Shown here: positions 15,114 to 24,274 of the stretch, one piece after another | Position numbering within the stretch: the stretch's first letter is position 1 | Layout of the letters: each line of letters starts with the position of its first letter | Source of the DNA: JAUVUV01 sp964548275 | GTDB taxonomy: Bacteria; Gemmatimonadota; Glassbacteria; GWA2-58-10 | NCBI GenBank assembly: GCA_964548275.1 | Contig: CAZJQI010000025.1 | Location: forward strand, 1 to 59,697 | DNA: 59,697 nucleotides | Direction of reading: 5' to 3' | The notes under the pieces: generated by a model | Seen by the model: only the letters and a program-made list of their open reading frames with translations | What the model was told of the DNA's origin: nothing | Databases searched by the model: none | Translations under genes and position numbers: made by a program

Positions 15114-17714
15114 TCAAGCGCCTAAAGTGACCTCCAGGCTGACTTGTTTTTTGCCCCTGAGCTGATCTACACGCACGCTCGCTCTGCCCTCCTCGACTGG
15201 AATAGCCTGGTTACCCATTCTTGCTTTCACCACACCGCGGCACACTCTGTCAGGGTTGCTGAAATGCGCCTTGACCCTGCAGCCGCGGAATACCTTTTCC
15301 ACCCGGTATTCGGGCCAGTGTGCCGGAATACAGGGGTCGATCACCAGGCGGTCGAAATCAGGCAGAAGTCCGAGCATGCAAGAGGTGGATTTCCTGAGCC
15401 AGGCGAGTGCCCCGCAAAAATTGCTGTATAGGTTGCGGCCGAAATGCTCGTGTTCGATCCCCACGGAATAATTGGATATCTGGTGAGAAGGCCCGGTGGC
15501 GATATCAGGCAGGGTTTCTTCGGGGAGGATTTTTTTCAGCGCATCGAAAGCTTCGGTGCCCCTGCCGAGAGATACAAGAGCATAGATCACGAAACTCTGG
15601 CCGTGGGTATAGATCGAGGCATTCTCGAACTGACCCGGCGCCATGTCCGCAATACGCCCCACAATCTTGCTTTTCGTGGTATATGCCGGATAAAGCAAAA
15701 GATAGCCGAGCGCGGTCCTGAGCTTTTCAATCGAATCCAGCACTTCCTCCACGTGCCCGCCCTGCTCGGCCACACAGTTGAACAGGGACCAGGAATTGAC
15801 ATTAAGATGAATTTTGCCTTCCTCGCACCTGTCAGACCCCACCGGAGTGCCGTCAGCCATGAAAGCGTAAACGTAATGGGAGCCGTCCCAGGCCGAGCGG
15901 TTAATCGCCTCGGTGAGCTCATCGATAATTTTGTCCATCAGCCGGGCGTTTTCATTGTCGGCGCGCCAGAGGGCAAGTTCGCGAAATCTCCGGGCGGCAT
16001 AGACAGCAGCCATGGAAAGCCAGACACTCACTCCTTGGCCATTTCGGCCCACCGCATCAAGGGCGTCGTTCCAGTCGCCGTGGCCGATCCGGCAGAGGCC
16101 GTAAAGCCCGCGGTGTTTGTAAAGCGCGGTAACTCCCCGAAGGGCGTGCTCGTATATCGTGGCTTTCAGATCATCTTCGAACCTGCCGGTTTCCGGGTTG
16201 AGAAAACTCTCCTCCTTTTCGAGAATCCCGAAATCTCCGGTTTCCTTCAGATAATCCACCAGAGTATCCGGAATCCAGCTGGAGGAATCCATGTACAGGC
16301 GCATGTCGTGGGGGACGCCTTCGAACCTGGCAAACTGGCGTACCGCAGAGCCGTCCGGGTACTGGTAGCGAAGGGCGACAGGCAGCATGGTGGCGGTATA
16401 TTCGGGATTGAAAGAGTTGATACTCATCAAATCCTGCAGAATGTCCCTGTAGCCCACCTTGTCCAGGGCGCGGGTCCAGCGTGCGGTGTTCTTTGCCTGG
16501 TATTTGAACCAGACATTGAAAAAGCGGTCGAACTCCTCGTCCGGACTTATCACCCTGTGGCGGTTTATCATCTCGCTCCAGGAGTTCCCCAGGCTGGCAA
16601 GCTCTGTTTCGATCCCATTATCTTTGAAAAAATACTTGCTCAAACCGCTCAGATAAACTCTGCCCTTGGCCTGATCCGGCTCTGTTACCCCGAGCAGAAA
16701 ATCAAACACTTTATCCTCTCCTGCCCCGATCTCAGCCTTTAAATGCATTGCCGCAATCATCCCCATGTATGGCTGCAGACCGAGAGAGTTCCGGCAGAAG
16801 CCTTGCTCCACTGCCCTGGGAAAAGGGCGGAAATTCCCTCCTCCGGTAAAATCCTCGGCCGACATGTCGAAACTGTCAAAAGGAATTCGGCTCATCAGAA
16901 ACCCTGTGCGCGGGTGCTTGTTGTTCTGGTCTCTATTGAGTGCGACCAGAGCGTTCAGGCCCTCGTAAAGGCATCCCTGGCTTACAACGCGCGGGTCGAA
17001 ATAATAGCCCGGATATGACTCCAGCCCCCAGTTCAGCCAGAGAAAGAAATCGAGCTTACGTCTGCCCCCACCCTGGTTGACCAGCCTGATCCGCCAGACC
17101 TCCAGAGGGTGATTGACCGGTACGTAAACAAGCAGCTCGGCGGCTATCCCGTTACGCTCTGAAACGATCCGTACAGTGCCTAGACCCTGCTCGCAGGTGG
17201 ACTCATCGTAAGCCTCCTCCTCCACGCCACGCTGGGGAAATACGTGCCAGATTCGGGGTTTGCCGGTAGAGGGCTCTTCACGAAGGTAAAAGTGGCGGTG
17301 GTCAGTGGAGCGTGGCGCAGTCGGTACATACGAGTTATCCTTGTGCGAGATGACCGGGCCAGCCAGCACGGTTTCGAGACAGGAGAAACCCGCACCGCTT
17401 CCATCCCAAAACGAGCCGTAAGCGCCAAACTCCCGCGAGTGGTTGCTGCTTATCAGGTGCAGAAAAGGCTTGGGAGTTGAAACCTTTGTAACGAGATGGC
17501 TGCCGCCGATCAGAAATCCCTCTCTGTCCCGCTCGTCCTTGAAATGGCTGTATCGGCGGCGTAGAATGTCGAGTTCGTCAATTGTGAGAATCCCGCTCAA
17601 CGGTTTCCCCTCCCTGAGAGCTCTGTGCCCCTTCTGGACAAGACAATCAAGCCTTTCTCTCTCCTTACTCGTTTCAGTATGTCTTAATTCCGGACGAGTC
17701 TGCACCGAACTCAT
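15114..17714 (-). CDS. GH94-type glycoside phosphorylase (cellobiose/chitobiose phosphorylase-like)
   Basis: Family GH94 enzymes phosphorolyse beta-linked disaccharides to a sugar-1-phosphate and a free sugar in the cytoplasm. The 866-residue protein has the family order: beta-sandwich N-terminal domain (to about 330), helical linker, (alpha/alpha)6 barrel (about 390-780) and a C-terminal jelly roll. The barrel contains GHGDWNDALD, whose first Asp (D547) matches the GH94 general acid, and the later 'NVNSWSLF' and 'MAPGQFENASIYTHG' blocks that line the subsites and phosphate site. No signal peptide is present. The ATG at 17714 has GAGGTAAG upstream. Which disaccharide is used (cellobiose, chitobiose, laminaribiose or other) cannot be read. 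It stands alone and is divergent from ecfT. Confidence 0.8.
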   Translation of the reverse strand: MSSVQTRPELRHTETSKERERLDCLVQKGHRALREGKPLSGILTIDELDILRRRYSHFKDERDREGFLIGGSHLVTKVSTPKPFLHLISSNHSREFGAYGSFWDGSGAGFSCLETVLAGPVISHKDNSYVPTAPRSTDHRHFYLREEPSTGKPRIWHVFPQRGVEEEAYDESTCEQGLGTVRIVSERNGIAAELLVYVPVNHPLEVWRIRLVNQGGGRRKLDFFLWLNWGLESYPGYYFDPRVVSQGCLYEGLNALVALNRDQNNKHPRTGFLMSRIPFDSFDMSAEDFTGGGNFRPFPRAVEQGFCRNSLGLQPYMGMIAAMHLKAEIGAGEDKVFDFLLGVTEPDQAKGRVYLSGLSKYFFKDNGIETELASLGNSWSEMINRHRVISPDEEFDRFFNVWFKYQAKNTARWTRALDKVGYRDILQDLMSINSFNPEYTATMLPVALRYQYPDGSAVRQFARFEGVPHDMRLYMDSSSWIPDTLVDYLKETGDFGILEKEESFLNPETGRFEDDLKATIYEHALRGVTALYKHRGLYGLCRIGHGDWNDALDAVGRNGQGVSVWLSMAAVYAARRFRELALWRADNENARLMDKIIDELTEAINRSAWDGSHYVYAFMADGTPVGSDRCEEGKIHLNVNSWSLFNCVAEQGGHVEEVLDSIEKLRTALGYLLLYPAYTTKSKIVGRIADMAPGQFENASIYTHGQSFVIYALVSLGRGTEAFDALKKILPEETLPDIATGPSHQISNYSVGIEHEHFGRNLYSNFCGALAWLRKSTSCMLGLLPDFDRLVIDPCIPAHWPEYRVEKVFRGCRVKAHFSNPDRVCRGVVKARMGNQAIPVEEGRASVRVDQLRGKKQVSLEVTLGA

Positions 17715-17922
17715 GCTCTTACCTCATTTTTAATCTTTATTAAGGGAGCATATAATTTTTTTAATCGGATTCTTATACTAAACCCTTGGGCTTTAAAAAG
17801 GGGGTTGCCAAATATATTCCCAAAGATTGCGGACTGTCAATCAGAAGCTTCTTTTTATTGACAATTTTTCCTGAATATTATTAACTTTCTATTTTCTAAT
17901 CAATTAAATAGGCTTTTGCTTC

Positions 17923-18729
17923 ATGTCTCTCTCTTCCTGCTACCTTTCCTTCGGAGAAGCCACAGTCAGTTCCCCGGCTCGCTTGATTGATGCCCGGGTC
18001 AAGGTGCTGCTTACAAGCATCCTTTCTTTCGCTGTCTGGGAACTCGACAGCTTTGCCGGCCTGGGAATAACCGGAGCCCTTGTAGGCTGCTGGGTCATTT
18101 TGACCAGGGGTGCAGTACGTCCGATATTCTCAGGCCTTCGAAAACTCCTTTACATTTTCCTTGTCGTGATCATTTACTACTTCTGGGCTGAGGCCTCCCG
18201 TGCCGGCATGAACCTGCTCCAGGGACTGGAAAGCGCCCTTGTGAAATCCCTCCTGCTGGCCGGCAAACTTGCCCTGCTGATTGTCGCCGCCTACTGGCTC
18301 TATCTTTCAACCGAACCAATCAAAGTAGTCGATGCGCTGACCAGCCTGCTCAGGCCGCTGGAGCGCCTGCGCGTGCCGGTCAGGGAATTCGCTTTTGTGG
18401 TGGGCCTGATCGTTCGCTTTTTCCCGGTTTCCGTGACCAGAATCAGTGACCTCTACCGTAATTTTCAATTAAGAGAAAAACTGCGCTGTCAAAACACCAG
18501 TTCCCCTAACCGGTATGCCAGGGCCCTGATTAGAGTGATCGACACCATGGTGCTCTACATGCATTACACGTTTTACGAGGCTCAGTTGCTCAGCCTGAGC
18601 CTGATGTCCAGAGGTTATAATCCATTCCGGCCTTTAAGTCTTGCAGTGGCCGAAAAGCTTACTCTGGGCGACTTTTCATTCTTTACCATCTCTGCCTCAG
18701 GGATTATTTTAACCGCCTGGTGGCTATGA
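17923..18729 (+). CDS. ecfT: EcfT-like energy-coupling factor transporter transmembrane protein
   Basis: EcfT couples the ATPases EcfA/EcfA' to a substrate-binding S protein in vitamin and metal importers. The 268-residue protein has five to six membrane segments, an early 'LIDARVKVLLTSILSF' block (compare 'DPRxKLl') and, near the C-terminus, 'SLMSRGYNPF', the coupling-helix motif (x-R-G). Odd: neither ATPase gene nor an S component lies beside it. In many genomes ecfA1-ecfA2-ecfT is followed by truA; here only the ecfT-truA pair remains, so the ATPases must be encoded elsewhere or the system is reduced. The start is the only ATG that fits; no strong ribosome binding site is visible. Confidence 0.75.
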   Translation: MSLSSCYLSFGEATVSSPARLIDARVKVLLTSILSFAVWELDSFAGLGITGALVGCWVILTRGAVRPIFSGLRKLLYIFLVVIIYYFWAEASRAGMNLLQGLESALVKSLLLAGKLALLIVAAYWLYLSTEPIKVVDALTSLLRPLERLRVPVREFAFVVGLIVRFFPVSVTRISDLYRNFQLREKLRCQNTSSPNRYARALIRVIDTMVLYMHYTFYEAQLLSLSLMSRGYNPFRPLSLAVAEKLTLGDFSFFTISASGIILTAWWL

Positions 18730-18808
18730 ATTATGATTATTTGCATTTACAGGCCATGCCCTGAAATCTTATAATAAGTTAAATGGAAATCGCTACCTTA
18801 TTTAGCCC

Positions 18809-19600
18809 ATGCAACCTGCCCTGAACGATTCTGAGCGAAAGAGCCAGCAGAGACGTATCCGGCTGACTGTGGCTTATGATGGAACAGATTACCGCGGGTG
18901 GCAATTCCAGCCAGAGGGGCCGACTATTCAAAGGCGCCTGGAGGAAGCGCTTGAAAAAATCCTTGGCGAGAAGGCCCGGGTTACCGGAGCGGGGAGAACA
19001 GATGCCGGGGCACACGCCCTGGGCCAGGTGGCGCATTTCGACACACTGAATAAACTGCCGGCAAAGGTTATCGAAAGGGCTCTGAACGCCACACTTCCCA
19101 GGGAAATCAGGGTGCGCCAGGTCACCGAAGTGCCCGAAACGTTCCATGCCCGGTACTCAGTTCTCTGGAAAATGTATCGCTACCAAATTGCCGACATGCA
19201 CCGGCCCGAATCGATTTTCCTCCTCAGGACAAACTGGCTGCGCAATACAGGTGTCGATTTGGAAATCCTGAACCAGTGCTGTTTGATTGTCCTTGGTGAG
19301 CATGATTTTTCCACCTTTTCCAAGAAGGAAGGGGCACGGAAGAATCATCTCTGCCGGGTGTATGAAGCTTATTGGAAAAAAGAGGAGACTTCATTATCAT
19401 TCGAAATAAAAGCCGACCGATTCTTACGCGGGATGGTCAGGATGCTTGTCGGTGGGATGCTCGCTGTGGCCGGGCGCCGCGCCATTGTTGATGATTTCAG
19501 CAGCGCATTAGCTTCACCTGGCCGCTGGCGCATGGCCGTACCGGCCCCTGCCTGTGGCCTGACCCTGGTTCAGGTGGAATATCCGGAAAAGTTTAAATAA
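18809..19600 (+). CDS. truA: tRNA pseudouridine(38-40) synthase
   Basis: TruA isomerises uridines 38-40 in the anticodon stem-loop. The 263-residue protein has the catalytic aspartate D65 in the invariant AGRTDAGAHA motif, 'VAYDGTDYRGWQFQ' at the N-terminus, and the 'FLRGMVRMLVGGML' block near the C-terminus. Length is typical. htrA starts 19 bases after its stop, so the two are probably co-transcribed. It follows ecfT by about 80 bp, matching the ecfT-truA synteny of other bacteria. Confidence 0.95.
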   Translation: MQPALNDSERKSQQRRIRLTVAYDGTDYRGWQFQPEGPTIQRRLEEALEKILGEKARVTGAGRTDAGAHALGQVAHFDTLNKLPAKVIERALNATLPREIRVRQVTEVPETFHARYSVLWKMYRYQIADMHRPESIFLLRTNWLRNTGVDLEILNQCCLIVLGEHDFSTFSKKEGARKNHLCRVYEAYWKKEETSLSFEIKADRFLRGMVRMLVGGMLAVAGRRAIVDDFSSALASPGRWRMAVPAPACGLTLVQVEYPEKFK

Positions 19601-19619
19601 CCTTCAAATCCCCAATACG

Positions 19620-21182
19620 ATGTTCACTTTGCGGAATTTCGTTATCAAGCTGCTTGTGGCCTGTCTGCTCACCCTGGTCCTTTTTTCCTATTTTCAGCAG
19701 AAAGGAAAAATCGCTCAGCAATTAACCGGGGAACAGCCGAGTGAGCAGGAAGAGGTCTTCAGAAAGCAGAAAAAGGATTCCCTGCTGTCCGAGCCTTTGC
19801 TTTTTGCTCAAACCCCTCAGTCCGTGCAGGACCGCGGGCCCGCTCTGGACAGCCTGGAGGCCTTGGTTTCCCGTGGAAGGCGCAATGCAATAGTCCGCGC
19901 CGCCGAACGCGCCGCACCTGCAGTGGTCAGTGTCAACGTGCTCCAGACCGCTGTGGTCCAGACCCCTTACAGGGACTTTTTCGGCTTTTTTTACGTTCCC
20001 CGCAGGCGCACCGTACAGAATATCGGCAGTGGTTTTATTATCAATGCCAGGGGCTATCTCCTGACCAACGAGCATGTGGTCAATAAAGCCTCGAAAGTTT
20101 CGGTGAGCACCAGCGACGGAACAACCTACGATGCCGAAATAATAGGCTCTGATCCAAACTCGGATGTCGCCCTGCTGAAAATCAACCCAGGTGGAGCGAA
20201 ACTCCCTGTTTCCCAGCTTGGTGATTCGGATGATCTCTATATCGGCGAGTGGGTGATCGCTATCGGCTCGCCTTTCGGCCTTCTGCTTGAGGACCCGCAG
20301 CCGACAGTCACTGTGGGCGTGATCAGCGCGATAGGGCGTGATATCGTGCGCGACCGAAGTAAGCGGGGCGAGGTTTACGCCAACATGATCCAGACCGATG
20401 CAGCGATAAACCCGGGTAACAGCGGAGGTCCTCTGGTCAACGCCCTGGGTGAAGTGATCGGGATCAACACGTTTATCTTCACCCCCAGCGGGGGCTCTAT
20501 CGGCATGGGCTTCGCGATCCCGATCAACCGGGCGACCCGAATCGCTGAGGATCTCATCCTTGGAGGCAAGGTACGCCATCCCTGGCTCGGCATCCGGGTT
20601 CAGGAGTTAACTCCAGATATCCTCGCTGGACTTGGCTACCCCGGCAGTCAACGAATACAGGGGGCGCTGGTTGCCAATATCCAGCCCCACTCTCCTGCCG
20701 CGGCAGGGAATGCCCTCCGCCCAGGCGACATAATTACCGGCCTGGGCGGCAAGCCCGTGCGCTCGATTGAGGACTGGACCGGGGAGATGCTTGATATCCG
20801 GGTCAATAACACTGTCGAATTAAGCATTCTGCGCGGCGGCAATACTCTAACTGTGGCCCTGGTGCCTGTGGAGAAGCCAAGTGAGAAATTGGAACGCTAC
20901 CCCTCCGGGCTCGGCTTCGAACTGATCGACCTGACACCGGAGGTGCGCAGCCAGCTCGAAGTCCGCTCCAATCATGGTGCGGTTATCGTGGAAATCACGG
21001 ATCCCGATATCGAGCGGGAAGGCAGCATCCTTCCCTTTGACATCCTCTATCGGATAAACGACATCAGGATTACCAGTGCCGAGCAGGCGGTGAGCCTGCT
21101 AAAACGCTCCAACCGGGCAAAGGTGACCGTACTTTTCCTGGAAAGGGACGGGCGCAGTATAAGGCGATACCTCACCCGCTGA
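19620..21182 (+). CDS. htrA: HtrA/Deg family periplasmic serine protease
   Basis: A quality-control protease of the cell envelope. The 520-residue protein starts with an uncleaved-looking membrane anchor (residues 8-23). A chymotrypsin-like domain follows with the triad H152 (TNEHVV), D182 (NSDVALL) and S268 (GNSGGPLV), then two PDZ domains (about 320-415 and 425-515). The first PDZ keeps the usual 'HPWLGIRVQELT' opening. The long linker between anchor and protease (about 30-90) is charged. It is encoded 19 bases after truA. Assignment to Deg/HtrA is firm; DegP, DegQ and DegS roles cannot be separated, though the anchor favours a DegS- or HtrA-like membrane form. Confidence 0.92.
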   Translation: MFTLRNFVIKLLVACLLTLVLFSYFQQKGKIAQQLTGEQPSEQEEVFRKQKKDSLLSEPLLFAQTPQSVQDRGPALDSLEALVSRGRRNAIVRAAERAAPAVVSVNVLQTAVVQTPYRDFFGFFYVPRRRTVQNIGSGFIINARGYLLTNEHVVNKASKVSVSTSDGTTYDAEIIGSDPNSDVALLKINPGGAKLPVSQLGDSDDLYIGEWVIAIGSPFGLLLEDPQPTVTVGVISAIGRDIVRDRSKRGEVYANMIQTDAAINPGNSGGPLVNALGEVIGINTFIFTPSGGSIGMGFAIPINRATRIAEDLILGGKVRHPWLGIRVQELTPDILAGLGYPGSQRIQGALVANIQPHSPAAAGNALRPGDIITGLGGKPVRSIEDWTGEMLDIRVNNTVELSILRGGNTLTVALVPVEKPSEKLERYPSGLGFELIDLTPEVRSQLEVRSNHGAVIVEITDPDIEREGSILPFDILYRINDIRITSAEQAVSLLKRSNRAKVTVLFLERDGRSIRRYLTR

Positions 21183-21295
21183 GAAAGGCTGAATTCGCCA
21201 TGGTGGGATTCTGTTGCCCTTGAGCAAACAACATTTTATTTTTCTTTTTTCCTGTGAATTAATCGAGTTTAACGATTCATTTCAAGAGAGAAGCC

Positions 21296-22597
21296 ATGAT
21301 TCCCAGATATACACTGCCTGAAATGGAAAAAGTATGGAGTGACCGGGCAAGGTTCAGCCACTGGCTCGATATCGAAATCCTGGCCTGCGAGGCGCTGAGC
21401 CAGCTGGGGCAGATCCCGCCCGAAGCTGTGGAAAACATTCGCAAAAAAGCCAGATTCAACGTTAAAAGGATTCTCAAAATCGAGGAAGAGGTCAAGCACG
21501 ATGTGATCGCGTTTCTGACCAACGTGGCGGAATACGTAGGGCCTGATTCACGTTTTATCCATCTGGGGATGACCAGCTCAGACCTTCTGGACACCACCCT
21601 GGCCCTGCAGATGCAAGCAGCAGGCCGACTCATTCTCAAAGAATTGAAAGAGAATGTCCTGCCGGCTGTCAAAAAGCGCGCGTTTGAACACAAGGATACA
21701 GTAATGATAGGCCGCAGCCACGGCATCCACGCCGAACCGATCACCTTCGGCCTAAAGCTCGCGCTCTGGTACGATGAACTCAACCGCAGAGCAACTCAGT
21801 TCGAAGCAGCGATGGATGCGGCCTCTCTGGGGAAAATTTCCGGGGCAGTGGGAACTTTCGCACACATGGACCCTGAAGTGGAGGTATATGTCTGCGAAAA
21901 ACTTGGCCTTAAACCGGCAAAGGTGAGCAACCAGATTGTCCAGCGGGACGTGCATGCCGAATACCTCTCCGCGCTGGCGGTACTTGCCGGGTCGATAGAG
22001 AAATTCACTGTAGAAATCCGGCACCTTCAGCGTACGGAGGTACTCGAAGCCGAGGAATTTTTCTCCAGGGGCCAGAAAGGCTCCAGCGCCATGCCCCACA
22101 AGCGCAACCCGATAACCTGCGAAAGGCTTTCAGGCATGGCCCGCCTGGTGCGCGGCAACTGCCTGGCAGCCATGGAAAACCAGGCTCTCTGGCATGAAAG
22201 AGATATCAGCCACAGTAGTGTCGAACGGGTGATCCTGCCCGACAGTACGATGATTGTTTACTACATGCTGAAAAAATTCGGCGAGCTGGTGGACCAGTTG
22301 ATCGTTTATCCTGAAAACATGAAAAAGAATCTGAACCGCCTGCACGGGCTGATCCATTCACAGGGGGTTCTGATCGCCTTGGCCAACAAAGGCCTCAGTC
22401 GCGAGGAGGCATATCGCATTGTTCAGAGAAACGCCATGCGGGTATGGAAAGAAGATCTCGATTTCCTGGAGCTTCTCAAGCAAGACAAAGAGGCGAACGC
22501 CCATTTGAGCCCCCAGGAGCTGGAAGAACTTTTCGCGCTCGAGGTTCATACCAGGCACGTGGATTATATTTTCCAGCGCGCGGGACTTTTTGACTGA
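21296..22597 (+). CDS. purB: Adenylosuccinate lyase
   Basis: PurB cleaves SAICAR to AICAR and adenylosuccinate to AMP. The 433-residue protein shows the fumarase/aspartase superfamily signature GSSAMPHKRNP (262-272), with the catalytic serine S263 in the flexible loop. The second catalytic region is SHGIHAEP (H142). The short, roughly 430-residue form is the common type in Gram-positives and many other phyla. The ATG at 21296 has AGAGAG upstream. It begins a purine block (purB-purC, then psd-pssA, then purF) on the plus strand. Confidence 0.96.
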   Translation: MIPRYTLPEMEKVWSDRARFSHWLDIEILACEALSQLGQIPPEAVENIRKKARFNVKRILKIEEEVKHDVIAFLTNVAEYVGPDSRFIHLGMTSSDLLDTTLALQMQAAGRLILKELKENVLPAVKKRAFEHKDTVMIGRSHGIHAEPITFGLKLALWYDELNRRATQFEAAMDAASLGKISGAVGTFAHMDPEVEVYVCEKLGLKPAKVSNQIVQRDVHAEYLSALAVLAGSIEKFTVEIRHLQRTEVLEAEEFFSRGQKGSSAMPHKRNPITCERLSGMARLVRGNCLAAMENQALWHERDISHSSVERVILPDSTMIVYYMLKKFGELVDQLIVYPENMKKNLNRLHGLIHSQGVLIALANKGLSREEAYRIVQRNAMRVWKEDLDFLELLKQDKEANAHLSPQELEELFALEVHTRHVDYIFQRAGLFD

Positions 22598-22672
22598 TAG
22601 TTTTGAATTTAACAATCAGGAATTGAACTTTCAGGTTCGCCATAAGAATTCATTTCCGATGAGGACGCGAAA

Positions 22673-23578
22673 ATGGATGTTGTGAGAGAAACCAACCTTG
22701 GAATCGGCAAGTTGCGCAGGGGCAAGGTGCGCGACTGCTACCAGCTCGATGGGCACCTTTTGCTCGTGGCCACCGACCGGATCAGCGCATTCGATGTCGT
22801 GATGCCGAACGGAATCCCTTACAAAGGCAAGGTTTTGAGCAGTCTGAGCAAATTCTGGTTCGACAAGACCGGCCACATCGTGGACAACCATGTTGTGACA
22901 ACAGAGGTGGAGCAGATTGTGGAGCGCATACCAGAGCTTGACGGCAAGGAAGAGCTCCTTCGCGGCAGGACGACTCTTGGCAGGCTTGCCCAACCGATCG
23001 CGGTCGAATGCGTGGTACGTGGATACCTCGCAGGCAGTGCCTGGACTGAATACATGGAAAAAGGTACAGTGGCCGAAGCCGGGATGCCGGAGGGTATGCT
23101 ACGCTCTCAGAAATTCGACACCCCGCTCTTTACCCCGGCGACAAAGGCAGAAAGCGGACACGATGAGAACATCTCGATCGGCAGGATGATAGCGATGATC
23201 GGCAGGGGGCTCTCAGAGCAGATAATCGAGGCCTCTCTCAAACTCTACAATTTCGCTTCCGATTATGCAGCCACGCGTGGGATGCTGATTGCCGATACCA
23301 AGTTCGAATTTGGACTGATGGACGGCAAACTGATCCTGATCGACGAGATATTGACCCCGGACAGCAGCCGTTTCTGGCTCAGTGAAGATTACAGGCCCGG
23401 TGAAGATCAGAAAGGTTTCGATAAACAGCCGCTCAGGAACTGGCTTCAAAAATTAACCGACCAGGGCAAGTGGAGCAAGAACCCGCCGGGACCCGAGTTG
23501 CCCGAGGATGTGGTAACCTATATGAGCAGTCTTTACGGGTGTGTTTATAAATTATTGACAGGCGAAGATATCGCCTGA
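22673..23578 (+). CDS. purC: Phosphoribosylaminoimidazole-succinocarboxamide synthase
   Basis: PurC ligates aspartate to CAIR, making SAICAR, the substrate of the neighbouring PurB. The 301-residue protein has 'RRGKVRDCYQLDGHLLLVATDRISAFD' spread over residues 15-43 (ATP-binding region) and the signature 'LIDEILTPDSSRFW' near 220-235. Its length and C-terminal extension match the yeast/human-like longer PurC rather than the 240-residue E. coli type. It ends 18 bases before psd, suggesting one transcript. Confidence 0.96.
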   Translation: MDVVRETNLGIGKLRRGKVRDCYQLDGHLLLVATDRISAFDVVMPNGIPYKGKVLSSLSKFWFDKTGHIVDNHVVTTEVEQIVERIPELDGKEELLRGRTTLGRLAQPIAVECVVRGYLAGSAWTEYMEKGTVAEAGMPEGMLRSQKFDTPLFTPATKAESGHDENISIGRMIAMIGRGLSEQIIEASLKLYNFASDYAATRGMLIADTKFEFGLMDGKLILIDEILTPDSSRFWLSEDYRPGEDQKGFDKQPLRNWLQKLTDQGKWSKNPPGPELPEDVVTYMSSLYGCVYKLLTGEDIA

Positions 23579-23596
23579 AGGGAAGAATACCGATAA

Positions 23597-24274
23597 ATGC
23601 CGATCGCGCGCGAGGGAATGCCGGTTATCCTTTCATTTGTCAGCATTCACCTGGTATTTCTGGCAGGGGGTCTGATTTCACACGGCCCGCAAAGCTGGCT
23701 GCCGGTGAGTTGTATCATGTTTGCGCTGGCCGCTCTTTTCGCCCTTGTAGTGCTTTTCAGCCTCTACTTTTTCCGCGATCCTGAGCGCGAGGTGCCACAG
23801 GGCGAAAAGCTGGTGGTCAGCCCTGCCGACGGTAGAATACTGGGCCTGGATCAGGTTGAAGAGGAGTCCTTTATCGGCGCGCCCGCAGAACGGGTGAGCA
23901 TTTTCATGAATTTATTCGACGTACATGTCAACCGCTCTCCCATTGAAGGGTCAGTGTGTTATAAGGAATACCGCAAGGGAAAGTTTTTCAACGCCTCGCT
24001 GGACAAGTCAAGCAAGGAAAATGAAGCCATAACGCTGGGGATTGAAAGCCCGGACAGGGAGCACCGGGTGCTGGTCAGGCAGATCGCAGGGCTGATCGCC
24101 CGAAGAATTGTCTGCCGTGTGGGTGAATCGGACACTCTCAAGCGTGGTGAACGGTTCGGCATAATCAGGTACGGTTCACGGCTGGAGGTCTATTTGTCTC
24201 CAGGATCGAACTGGAGGGTTGCCCCCGGTGACAGGGTCAAGGCTGGCACGAGTATCTTGGCGGAGCTGCCATGA
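23597..24274 (+). CDS. psd: Phosphatidylserine decarboxylase proenzyme
   Basis: Psd converts phosphatidylserine to phosphatidylethanolamine and is activated by self-cleavage. The 225-residue protein is the short (archaeal/Bacteroidetes-type) form with two N-terminal membrane helices. The self-cleavage site is G193-S194 in RYGSRLEVYL, where S194 becomes the pyruvoyl group. D78 (SPADG) and H110 (DVHVNR) are the other conserved catalytic residues. Its last four bases overlap the start of pssA, giving a two-gene phosphatidylethanolamine module. Confidence 0.93.
   Translation: MPIAREGMPVILSFVSIHLVFLAGGLISHGPQSWLPVSCIMFALAALFALVVLFSLYFFRDPEREVPQGEKLVVSPADGRILGLDQVEEESFIGAPAERVSIFMNLFDVHVNRSPIEGSVCYKEYRKGKFFNASLDKSSKENEAITLGIESPDREHRVLVRQIAGLIARRIVCRVGESDTLKRGERFGIIRYGSRLEVYLSPGSNWRVAPGDRVKAGTSILAELP

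Noticed and set aside
15444..16742. Long open frame antisense to the GH94 gene
   Set aside because: It is the complementary frame of a high-GC conserved gene, has no recognisable domain and no ribosome binding site.
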